Assembly: GCA_964228455.1 (NCBI GenBank)
Contig: CAXQZM010000005.1
Coordinates: forward strand, 1 to 15,239
DNA length: 15,239 nt
Direction of reading: 5' to 3'
Source of the DNA: CAXQZM01 sp964228455
GTDB taxonomy: Bacteria; Pseudomonadota; Alphaproteobacteria; UBA7985
In this document: positions 6,850 to 12,865 of the stretch, one piece after another
Position numbering within the stretch: position 1 is the stretch's first letter
Layout: each line of letters starts with the position of its first letter
The notes under the pieces: model-generated
Seen by the model: the letters and a program-made list of their open reading frames with translations, nothing else
The model's database searches: none
What the model was told of the DNA's origin: nothing
Program-made: the position numbers and the translations under genes

Positions 6850-8036
6850 ACATCACTTGGAAAAGCCTTGCTTGGCGCACAGGTTTTTCGGCCTCTCTGT
6901 TCTACATTTTCTTCTTTTCGGTAACGGCTTTTCAGCTATTTAATATGACTGACTGGTTAGGTACCCGCGGCGTAGATCCCGCGACAGCGGGGCGACTTCA
7001 AGGCTCAGCAGATCTTTTCTTCGTAGTCGGTATATTACTGGCTGGATTACTCGCTGACTGGCAAGGATTCAACCGAAGGCTATACTTAGTTTATTTTTGT
7101 ATTGCCGTACTTGGATATATTTTCCTTGGGCTAACGGCACAAACATGGGCGCTAGGAGTGGCGCTTGCATTAATCTCTTTTGCATTCATCCCTTTAACGA
7201 ACCTTGTTGACGCGCATCTCCAACCATATGTGAGCCGAGACCTGATCCCTTACGCTCGCGTTCGGGCTCTTGGGTCTATTTCCTTCACACTCATTATTCT
7301 ATTTACCGCTACGCTTAGTGAAGAACGCATAATGATGCTTTTTTATCCTGTAATTGCATTTTTTGTTCTCGCTGTGGGGTTTAGCCTAGCGGCTTTGCCA
7401 CCTCAGCCACGCCACATACCCGCCCCAATCTTGGAAAAATTCTTTACTTTTGGCCGCCTGCTATCTCAGCCTAGATTTATTGCCTTCTACGCCATAATCA
7501 TGCTTATTCATGGATCACATGGTGCATACTATATTTACGCCGTACCCATCTGGCGTGAATGGGGTTTTGGGTCAGGTCAAATTTACAGCCTTATTGGCTG
7601 GGGAGTTGTTGCAGAAATCATATTTTTCTTAATCGCACCTAAAGCGCTGACCGATTCAAAAGCAGCGCCGCTCCTGGCGCTATGCTCAATAGCTGCGATA
7701 ACCAGATGGCTTATGTGGCCGCACGTTGACGGCTGGGTGGGTCTGATTTTTGTTCAAAGCCTACATGTCCTAACCTTCGCCCTCACACACTTGATATCGC
7801 TTGCATTCTTGCGACGTCGAGTACCAGAGGCCGAGCTAGGAGCGGCACAAGCTCTAATGCCTGCGATTTCAGTAGGTATTGGAATGGGGTCCGCAAAACT
7901 TCTTGCGGCTCAGTATATTGGAGAAAGCCAGGTCACACCATTCGTCGCGATGGCATTGATGGTAGCTTTATCTCTCCCTCTTTGCTTGATCCTTCATAAA
8001 CTTTCAGGTGTTCGCACTGAGTCCATATCTACATAG
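6846..8036 (+). CDS. MFS transporter, HcaT (3-phenylpropionate permease)-like
   Basis: Integral membrane protein of 396 aa with about 12 hydrophobic segments. It matches the HcaT-like branch of the major facilitator superfamily: an N-terminal half with an RG...GRLQG...LAD pattern (ADWQGFNRR follows the second-third helix region), RVRALGSISFTL in the middle of the N-half, and HGAYYIYAVPIWREWGFGSGQIYSLIGWGVVAEI at the start of the C-half, which is the signature stretch of this branch. Members import small organic acids by proton symport, but many are uncharacterised and the substrate here is unknown. The ATG overlaps the helicase stop by 4 bases, so expression is probably coupled. The 3' end overlaps galE tail to tail for 43 bases. 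Confidence 0.85.
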   Translation: MNITWKSLAWRTGFSASLFYIFFFSVTAFQLFNMTDWLGTRGVDPATAGRLQGSADLFFVVGILLAGLLADWQGFNRRLYLVYFCIAVLGYIFLGLTAQTWALGVALALISFAFIPLTNLVDAHLQPYVSRDLIPYARVRALGSISFTLIILFTATLSEERIMMLFYPVIAFFVLAVGFSLAALPPQPRHIPAPILEKFFTFGRLLSQPRFIAFYAIIMLIHGSHGAYYIYAVPIWREWGFGSGQIYSLIGWGVVAEIIFFLIAPKALTDSKAAPLLALCSIAAITRWLMWPHVDGWVGLIFVQSLHVLTFALTHLISLAFLRRRVPEAELGAAQALMPAISVGIGMGSAKLLAAQYIGESQVTPFVAMALMVALSLPLCLILHKLSGVRTESIST

Positions 8037-9049
8037 CCATTCGGGTAGGCCGACTGCCAACGCCATCCATCTTCACACATTTGAAGCAGGTTTAACTCAG
8101 CCCTCCAAGAAAGCAATTGAGCCGCTTTTTCGGGATCTGCCCAGTAGGCAGCAACATCTCCCTCTCGACGCGGCCCAACAGTTCGTTGTATTTGCTTGCC
8201 AGATACTTTTTCAAAAGCATCACACACGTCTATGACTGAACTACCAAAGCCGGTGCCCAAATTTACTGCATCGAAACCCATAGCCGGATTATTTATGACA
8301 TAGTCCAGAGCTGCGACATGCCCACGAGCCAAATCAACGACGTGGATATAGTCCCGCACACCAGTTCCATCTAAAGTGGGATAATCATTCCCAAATATTG
8401 TTAGCGCCTCTCTTCGCCCAACTGCTACCTGCGCAACATATGGGAAGAGGTTGTTTGGAATACCGTTTGGATCCTCTCCAATTTCACCACTAGCGTGAGC
8501 GCCAACTGGATTAAAATATCGCAAAGCCATATACGAACAGTTTGTATTTGAATTAGCAGTATCGGCCATGGCTTGCTCAACCCACATCTTTGAGCGCCCA
8601 TAGGGACTTTCAGGCTTGTACGGCGCGTCTTCCCTTAATGGCAACTCATCTGGGTCACCATAAACTGTTGCCGATGAAGAAAAAACCAGTGCCTTTACGC
8701 CAGAGGCCTCCATCACCCGCATTAGGCCTAGGGAGCCGGTAACGTTTACATCATAGTAGTTGGAGGGTTGTGCAACAGATTCCCCAACTGCCTTCAGACC
8801 TGCAAAATGAATCACTCCAGATAAATTATTATCAGAGAATAGTCTTTCCAAAACATCTATGTCTCTGACATCGCCTTCTATCAACTTTACACTTCGATTA
8901 GTCAGGCGTTCGATTTGTTTGATAACTACTTTATGTGAGTTGACAAAATTGTCGAGGATTAGCACCTCGTATCCGCTCTGCAAAAGCTCGACAGCAGTAT
9001 GAGACCCTATATATCCGGCCCCGCCCGTTAAGAGTATTTTCTGTTTCAT
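7994..9049 (-). CDS. galE: UDP-glucose 4-epimerase
   Basis: Interconverts UDP-glucose and UDP-galactose with tightly bound NAD, supplying galactose for surface polysaccharides as well as galactose catabolism. It is a short-chain dehydrogenase/reductase of the extended type, 351 aa. The NAD-binding TGGAGYIGS is at 8-16, GDVRD at 59-63, the catalytic Ser126 in FSSSATVYG (123-131), and Tyr150 and Lys154 in SPYGRSK. Late motifs include RYFNPVGAH, RDYIHVVDLA and a WRWQSAYPNGY end. Other GalE proteins usually finish about ten residues earlier; the extra tail VDMDSVRTPESL is encoded in the part that overlaps the transporter gene. AAGGAAG, 5 bases before the ATG on the minus strand, fixes the start. 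No other sugar gene is nearby. Confidence 0.96.
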   Translation of the reverse strand: MKQKILLTGGAGYIGSHTAVELLQSGYEVLILDNFVNSHKVVIKQIERLTNRSVKLIEGDVRDIDVLERLFSDNNLSGVIHFAGLKAVGESVAQPSNYYDVNVTGSLGLMRVMEASGVKALVFSSSATVYGDPDELPLREDAPYKPESPYGRSKMWVEQAMADTANSNTNCSYMALRYFNPVGAHASGEIGEDPNGIPNNLFPYVAQVAVGRREALTIFGNDYPTLDGTGVRDYIHVVDLARGHVAALDYVINNPAMGFDAVNLGTGFGSSVIDVCDAFEKVSGKQIQRTVGPRREGDVAAYWADPEKAAQLLSWRAELNLLQMCEDGWRWQSAYPNGYVDMDSVRTPESL

Positions 9050-9083
9050 CCGAGCTTCCTTTCTAGATGGGCAAAAAACGCCT

Positions 9084-9112
9084 TTGCCATTTCAACTTAC
9101 TGCCCCTATAGG
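9084..9112 (+). promoter_or_regulatory. Sigma-70-type promoter of the tRNA-Trp-secE-nusG unit
   Basis: TTGCCA (9084-9089, 5 of 6 to consensus) is followed after exactly 17 bases by TATAGG (9107-9112, 4 of 6). The predicted start near 9118-9120 is only a few bases before the tRNA. The stretch between -10 and start is GC-rich (GGCGGTCCCC), a feature of stringently controlled stable-RNA promoters. The elements are seen; stringent control is inferred. Confidence 0.65.
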
Positions 9113-9124
9113 CGGTCCCCTACT

Positions 9125-9200
9125 AGGGGTATAGCTCAGTTGGTAGAGCATCGGTCTCCAAAACCGAGTGTCGCGGGTTCGAGTCCTGCTACCCCTGCCA
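9125..9200 (+). tRNA. tRNA-Trp (anticodon CCA)
   Basis: A complete 76-base cloverleaf. The acceptor stem AGGGGTA (9125-9131) pairs with TACCCCT (9190-9196), with G as discriminator and an encoded CCA end. D arm is GCTC...GAGC. The anticodon stem TCGGT/ACCGA holds loop CTCCAAA with anticodon CCA at 9158-9160. T arm is GCGGG-TTCGAGT-CCTGC with one G-T pair. It lies 71 bases before secE with no terminator between, so it is probably cut out of a common transcript with secE-nusG. Confidence 0.97.
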
Positions 9201-9271
9201 ATCATGCCTTGAAAATGAGCAATCGGGGCAACAGGTATGGGATAAGCTCATGCCTATTTATGAGGTTTGTT

Positions 9272-9472
9272 ATGATTAAGTTTTACCGGGAAGTCCGGGA
9301 ACAAATCCTACGTGTTACCATTCCCGCATGGCGTGAGGTATGGGTTACTGCTGTCATGGTTGTCGTTTTAGCTTTAATCATGGCCTTTCTTTTTTTCGGG
9401 GCGGATGCCTTGATCGTCACAACCCGCGACTTCTTAGTTAGAACAGTCGCTGGATTATTCGGAGGGTTGTAA
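9272..9472 (+). CDS. secE: Preprotein translocase subunit SecE
   Basis: Small essential subunit that clamps SecY in the SecYEG channel of the inner membrane. It is 66 aa, the single-helix form usual outside gammaproteobacteria. The amphipathic surface helix FYREVREQILRVTIPAWREVWVTA is followed by one membrane span at about 28-46 (VMVVVLALIMAFLFFGADAL). The ATG at 9272 is chosen because GAGG at 9262-9265 lies 6 bases upstream; an in-frame ATG at 9260 would overlap that site. A longer open frame upstream runs into the tRNA and is not real coding sequence. It sits between tRNA-Trp and nusG, 3 bases before the latter, the standard order. Confidence 0.95.
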   Translation: MIKFYREVREQILRVTIPAWREVWVTAVMVVVLALIMAFLFFGADALIVTTRDFLVRTVAGLFGGL

Positions 9473-9475
9473 ACC

Positions 9476-10015
9476 ATGGTCCCTGCTAAATGGTATATAA
9501 TAAATGTGTATTCTGGATTTGAAGCCAAGATATGCGAATCTCTTAAGGAGCAAGCCGGGCGCAAAGGAATTGCAGATCAGTTCATAGAGCTGGTTGTGCC
9601 CTCGGAGCAAGTAACCGAAGTTCGAAAGGGCAAAAAAGTCGAAACTGAGAGAAAATTTTACCCAGGATACATCTTGGCAAAAATGAGCCTCACTGACGAG
9701 GCTTGGTCGCTTGTTAAAAATACTCCTCGAGTAACCAACTTTCTAGGAGGTGGTGCAAAAGCTAAACCAATTGCCATTCCTGAAGCAGAAGCAATGAGGG
9801 TAATTAATCAGGTTCAAGAGGGTGTCGAAAAACCTCGTCCCTCTATCACCTTTGACGTGGGCGAAGAAGTTCGTGTGAAAGATGGCGCGTTCGCCTCATT
9901 TAATGGTTTAGTAGAAGAAGTGGACGAGGAAAAAGCACGCCTCAAAATTTCTGTCTCGATATTTGGTAGAGCTACGCCGGTCGAGCTGGACTATGTGCAG
10001 GTAGAAAAACTCTAA
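9476..10015 (+). CDS. nusG: Transcription termination/antitermination protein NusG
   Basis: Elongation factor that binds RNA polymerase across the cleft, suppresses pausing, and links transcription to Rho or to the ribosome. It is 179 aa. The N-terminal NGN domain starts KWYIINVYSGFE and contains ERKFYPGYILAKM and NTPRVTNFLGG. The C-terminal KOW domain shows FDVGEEVRVKDGAFASFNGLVEEVD and ends SIFGRATPVELDYVQVEKL. Both domains are complete. GGAGGG at 9461-9466 is 9 bases before the ATG. It follows secE by 3 bases and is separated from rplK by a 238-base leader with several stems. Confidence 0.97.
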   Translation: MVPAKWYIINVYSGFEAKICESLKEQAGRKGIADQFIELVVPSEQVTEVRKGKKVETERKFYPGYILAKMSLTDEAWSLVKNTPRVTNFLGGGAKAKPIAIPEAEAMRVINQVQEGVEKPRPSITFDVGEEVRVKDGAFASFNGLVEEVDEEKARLKISVSIFGRATPVELDYVQVEKL

Positions 10016-10172
10016 ATTTAGAGTGAAAACGCTCGAAAGCTTCGCATCGCTATGCGTATCACCACTTTAATTCAATGTCTTTGAAATTAGTCTCCCGTGA
10101 TCTCACAAATATGTAGACTCATAAGGGATTCGAGCATAAAGGCGCTGCTTCCACTGAAGTAGTGGTCTCATC

Positions 10173-10202
10173 GTGTGGGAGGGGCGTCACCCCGAACCAC
10201 AC
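10173..10202 (+). promoter_or_regulatory. Candidate ribosomal protein L1 autoregulatory site in the rplKA leader
   Basis: GTGTGG (10173-10178) pairs with CCACAC (10197-10202). Inside it, GGGG (10181-10184) pairs with CCCC (10190-10193) around a 5-base loop. Between the two stems lie GA on one side and GAA on the other. The strand GTGGGAGG at 10175-10182 and the order 'UGG-GAG-stem-GAA-CCA' resemble the L1-binding stalk of 23S rRNA, where GGUGGGAG lies opposite GUGAAAUACCACC. L1 is known in several bacteria to repress the L11-L1 operon by binding an mRNA copy of this site. No T-tract follows, so it is not an intrinsic terminator. Other small stems in the leader are at 10021-10034, 10043-10056 and 10151-10165. 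Confidence 0.55.
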
Positions 10203-10253
10203 TCCTCAACCGCCGCATTAAGCAATTAAGTGGCCTTTAAACATGAGGTTATC

Positions 10254-10682
10254 ATGGCGAAAAAAATCGACGGCACCCTAAAGCTCCAGGTGCCTGCTGG
10301 ACAAGCGAACCCTTCACCTCCCGTTGGGCCTGCTCTAGGCCAACGAGGTATTAATATTATGGAATTCTGTAAGGCTTTTAACGCCAAAACGCAGGAAATG
10401 GAGCAAGGCGTTCCAACACCTGTAGTCATTACGGTATATTCTGATAAATCCTTCACCTTTGAAATGAAGACTGCACCCGCTTCCTATTATTTACAGAAAG
10501 CGGCAGGGAAAAAGAAGGGTGGTTCAAACGCAGGAACTCAAATTGCAGGTAAAGTTAGCAAGGACCAAATTCGCGAAATTGCTGAAGCAAAAATGAAAGA
10601 CTTGAATGCGAATGATATTGAAGGTGCAATGGCCATTATTGAGGGTTCGGCCCGTTCAATGGGTTATCAGGTAACGGAGTAG
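10254..10682 (+). CDS. rplK: 50S ribosomal protein L11
   Basis: Binds the GTPase-associated region of 23S rRNA and the L10-L12 stalk base; also needed for RelA activation. It is 142 aa, the standard length. It opens MAKKIDGTLKLQVPAGQANPS; the conserved PSPPVGPALGQRG (20-32) and NIMEFCKAFN follow, and the C-terminal rRNA-binding domain includes AGKVSKDQIREIAEAKMKDLNAND. ATG 10254 is preceded by GAGG at 10245-10248 (5-base spacing) and gives the family start; an upstream in-frame GTG at 10230 would add eight non-family residues. rplA starts 4 bases after its stop. Confidence 0.97.
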   Translation: MAKKIDGTLKLQVPAGQANPSPPVGPALGQRGINIMEFCKAFNAKTQEMEQGVPTPVVITVYSDKSFTFEMKTAPASYYLQKAAGKKKGGSNAGTQIAGKVSKDQIREIAEAKMKDLNANDIEGAMAIIEGSARSMGYQVTE

Positions 10683-10686
10683 AATC

Positions 10687-11388
10687 ATGGCAGTTCAAGG
10701 AAAACGTTTGAAAGCAGCCCGTGAAACCATTGATCGGGAAAAGCTATACACAATCGCTGAAGCAGTTAGCCTCATTCGGGGTAATGCTCGTGCAAAATTT
10801 GATGAAACTATCGAGATATCGATGAATCTTGGCATTGATCCAAGACACGCTGATCAGAACGTGCGTGGAGCAGTCAACCTCCCCCATGGGACGGGGAAGT
10901 CTGTGAGAGTTGCTGTGTTTGCTCGCGATGCGAAGGCCGAGGAAGCCAAGGAAGCTGGTGCAGACATTGTCGGCGCAGAAGACTTAATGGAAACAATTCA
11001 GGCTGGTGAAATCAACTTTGAGCGCCTAATTGCAACTCCAGATATGATGCCGTTGGTAGGCCGTTTAGGTAAAGTTCTAGGCCCAAAAGGGCTAATGCCT
11101 AATCCAAAAGTTGGCACCGTAACTCCTAACCCCGGTCAGGCAGTAAAAGACGCAAAAGGCGGACAAGTGCAGTTTCGCGCTGAAAAGAACGGTATTATTC
11201 ATGCTGGAGTAGGCAAGGCATCTTTCACCGAAGAAGCCATGAATGAAAATATTAAGGCATTTGTTGATGCAATCGTGAAAGCAAAGCCCACTGGCGCCAA
11301 AGGTGCATATGTTAAACGGATTTCCGTAAGCTCAACAATGGGTCCCGGTGTTAAAATTGATATCGCTGCGGCAACTGAAACCGCATAG
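10687..11388 (+). CDS. rplA: 50S ribosomal protein L1
   Basis: Forms the mobile L1 stalk at the E site and usually represses its own operon by binding the mRNA. It is 233 aa, the standard length, and shows FDETIEISMNLGIDPRHADQNVRGAVNLPHGTGK, the domain II segment LIATPDMMPLVGRLGKVLGPKGLMPNPKVGTVT, and the C-terminal GAYVKRISVSSTMGPGVKID. GGAG at 10676-10679 inside the end of rplK serves as its ribosome binding site (7-base spacing), so the two genes are probably coupled in translation. It is followed within 30 bases by a strong terminator. The usual next genes rplJ, rplL and rpoB are absent here. Confidence 0.97.
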   Translation: MAVQGKRLKAARETIDREKLYTIAEAVSLIRGNARAKFDETIEISMNLGIDPRHADQNVRGAVNLPHGTGKSVRVAVFARDAKAEEAKEAGADIVGAEDLMETIQAGEINFERLIATPDMMPLVGRLGKVLGPKGLMPNPKVGTVTPNPGQAVKDAKGGQVQFRAEKNGIIHAGVGKASFTEEAMNENIKAFVDAIVKAKPTGAKGAYVKRISVSSTMGPGVKIDIAAATETA

Positions 11389-11414
11389 CTATATCGCAAA
11401 TAAAACTACCTCAG

Positions 11415-11442
11415 AAAAGGGCAGCTATCGCTGCCCTTTTTT
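11415..11442 (+). terminator. Rho-independent terminator after rplA, shared with the convergent operon
   Basis: GGGCAGC (11419-11425) and GCTGCCC (11430-11436) form a perfect 7-bp stem with a 4-base loop, flanked by AAAA and followed by six T. It ends the rplKA transcript. The stop codon of the convergent HNH gene (11425-11427) lies inside the stem-loop. Read on the minus strand the stem is followed by four T, so it can probably also stop the secDF-side transcript. Confidence 0.93.
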
Positions 11443-11721
11443 CTTTGCTGTTAGGGTTCGACCGTAATATTCAATTGGTTGTTTAATTATCCATGTTAAG
11501 AAACTTCGCATTGAAGGGCTTAACCTAATTTTCTCTGGGTCATTCCACTTGTCCCTTAATTCTCTCTCTGTCCATAAAGAGTGAATCTTCTGATGACATA
11601 TGCGATGCAGATAGTCTTGTTCCCTGCCGCCTTGTGACTTTGGCCTCCAGTGGTGTCGATCTACTGATGCACCTGCAATCATTTGGCGCCCGCAGATAGG
11701 ACATGATCCAAGCATTTTCAT
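11425..11721 (-). CDS. Small HNH-type nuclease-like protein
   Basis: Protein of 98 aa with the signs of a zinc-stabilised HNH (beta-beta-alpha-metal) fold: CPIC (7-10), the DRHHWRPKSQGG block with His23-His24, and LHRICHQKIH, where Cys42 probably completes the zinc site and His43/His47 the metal-binding helix. The C-terminal half is helical with TERELRDKW and has no known domain. The last residues (AKKKGQR) are encoded by the terminator stem, so this end is probably not under functional constraint. Its ATG overlaps the TGA of the preceding gene by 4 bases (ATGA), so it is the last member of the secD-secF unit. Host-encoded HNH proteins of this size often have unknown targets; no restriction or mobile element gene is nearby. 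Confidence 0.8.
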   Translation of the reverse strand: MKMLGSCPICGRQMIAGASVDRHHWRPKSQGGREQDYLHRICHQKIHSLWTERELRDKWNDPEKIRLSPSMRSFLTWIIKQPIEYYGRTLTAKKKGQR

Positions 11722-12482
11722 TTTCTACTACAAATCAATCTCAGCAACTGGAAAGGCAGCGGGCGGGTCAGCTTCGCATCTCCGAAAGAAGACTGCTGAA
11801 TTAATTTGATCCACCACTTTACAAGATTACCCGCAGAAAAAAGCGTCGCCAACGCATTAGAACCTTGCTTAGCACCTCTAAGCTCTATTGCTCGCTCTAG
11901 GTGCATCAATGCCTGCGCTACTAAGTTCTCTAATGCCAGCTCAGGTTCAGTCTGCCAAACCTCTAAACCTCGTGTTTCTCTCCCCAATCCGCCCGAAAGA
12001 TTTCTCGCCAAACCTACGTAGGCGAAAGCACACCCTAAGTGGTTCGCAATGCCCTCGTGATTTTTGAGTCCAAGCACTCGACCTTGCGCTACCATTAGGC
12101 TACCAGCAGTCCTTGCTAGATAAGCGCGCAACTCCTCTTGATCTTCAAAAGGTCCATCAACCAAATCAAGCTTGCGACCTTCAACCATCATGTAAAGCGA
12201 GGGAAAGTCCAACACTTCTGATATACTTGATAGCGCCAGTGCCACTTGATGGCTACGAACAGGGCCACCAGCCTTCAATTCATCCAATACTTCACGCCAC
12301 CATTGAAGCCTGACTAAACCCAGGTTTGGATCCGAAACACGGCTTGCGGTTCGTGCTAATTCAAGGTTAAGGGCCGCTATAGCCAACATGGCTGGCTGTG
12401 ACTTTGAAGGAGCACATAACGCGAGATGAAAGCGATCAATATCTTGAGCTCTTACTTGAGCGGCGCAATAACTTAGAGTCAT
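11718..12482 (-). CDS. Squalene/phytoene synthase-like protein, NDUFAF6-type (putative complex I assembly factor)
   Basis: Protein of 254 aa with the all-helical isoprenoid synthase (squalene/phytoene synthase) fold but without its aspartate-rich catalytic motifs. The first motif region reads ALNLELARTASRVSDPNLGLVRLQWWREVLDEL (37-69), which is the NDUFAF6 pattern ('ELA...VS...G..R.Q.W...L'). The second region shows MVEGRKLDLVD (99-109) and ARNLSGGL (159-166) instead of DxxxD and NxxRD. It is therefore unlikely to make squalene or phytoene. The mitochondrial homologue NDUFAF6 helps assemble respiratory complex I, so a similar role with the bacterial NADH dehydrogenase is inferred. The ATG overlaps the stop of the Mth938-like gene (ATGA), and its own TGA overlaps the HNH start the same way. 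No carotenoid genes are nearby. Confidence 0.82.
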   Translation of the reverse strand: MTLSYCAAQVRAQDIDRFHLALCAPSKSQPAMLAIAALNLELARTASRVSDPNLGLVRLQWWREVLDELKAGGPVRSHQVALALSSISEVLDFPSLYMMVEGRKLDLVDGPFEDQEELRAYLARTAGSLMVAQGRVLGLKNHEGIANHLGCAFAYVGLARNLSGGLGRETRGLEVWQTEPELALENLVAQALMHLERAIELRGAKQGSNALATLFSAGNLVKWWIKLIQQSSFGDAKLTRPLPFQLLRLICSRK

Positions 12483-12856
12483 TGCGGAAATAAAAGCGCA
12501 CCGATCTTGCGTCCATCCAAAACTAAAACATTAAAGGTTCGGCATCCAGCACCAGTATTCATTGGCTCGCAGTGCAACCCAACCTGCTTCAGGGTATCTT
12601 TTGCTGATGGAGGGACTAAACACATTGTTTCGCCCGTTCCTACTAAAAGTACATCAATATCACCAGCTTGGTCTAAAACTTCTTGAGGCCAGTTAGTTCC
12701 ATCCAAGTCGTTTACAGAGCTAATAGCTGGACTAGTTATGCCCGTTGGCAGCAAACACACAGCTCCCTCAAATCTGCGTCCATTTAACCGAAATCCACCG
12801 TCTCCGTATCCTTCAACTTGTATGGTCTGGCTATCAATCTCGGGCGTTATATCCAT
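12479..12856 (-). CDS. Mth938-like (DUF498/NDUFAF3 family) protein
   Basis: Protein of 125 aa covering one complete Mth938 domain and nothing else. The family hallmarks are visible: IDVLLVGTGE (67-76), LVPPSAKDTLKQVGLHCEPM (80-99) and the cysteine-bearing MNTGAGCRTFNVLVLDGRKIGALL (99-122). The human member NDUFAF3 is a complex I assembly factor; bacterial members have no settled biochemical role. It lies 9 bases after secF and overlaps the NDUFAF6-like gene by 4 bases, so all three should be made together. No clear Shine-Dalgarno precedes the ATG, which suggests it relies on translation of secF. No signal peptide or membrane helix is seen. Confidence 0.9.
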   Translation of the reverse strand: MDITPEIDSQTIQVEGYGDGGFRLNGRRFEGAVCLLPTGITSPAISSVNDLDGTNWPQEVLDQAGDIDVLLVGTGETMCLVPPSAKDTLKQVGLHCEPMNTGAGCRTFNVLVLDGRKIGALLFPQ

Positions 12857-12865
12857 GGTGCGAAA

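Noticed and set aside
9140..9271. N-terminal extension of secE into the tRNA
   Set aside because: The frame is open by chance through the tRNA-Trp gene; the SecE family start and a good ribosome binding site place the real start at 9272.
10081..10115. Possible separate promoter for rplKA (TTGAAA at 10081-10086 with an AT-rich stretch downstream)
   Set aside because: No -10-like hexamer lies 16-18 bases downstream; the nearest candidates are 21 or more bases away.
11425..11721. HNH gene as a sign of an intron, restriction system or mobile element
   Set aside because: It is translationally coupled to housekeeping genes, no methyltransferase, integrase, transposase or flanking repeat is present, and its base composition looks like that of its neighbours.
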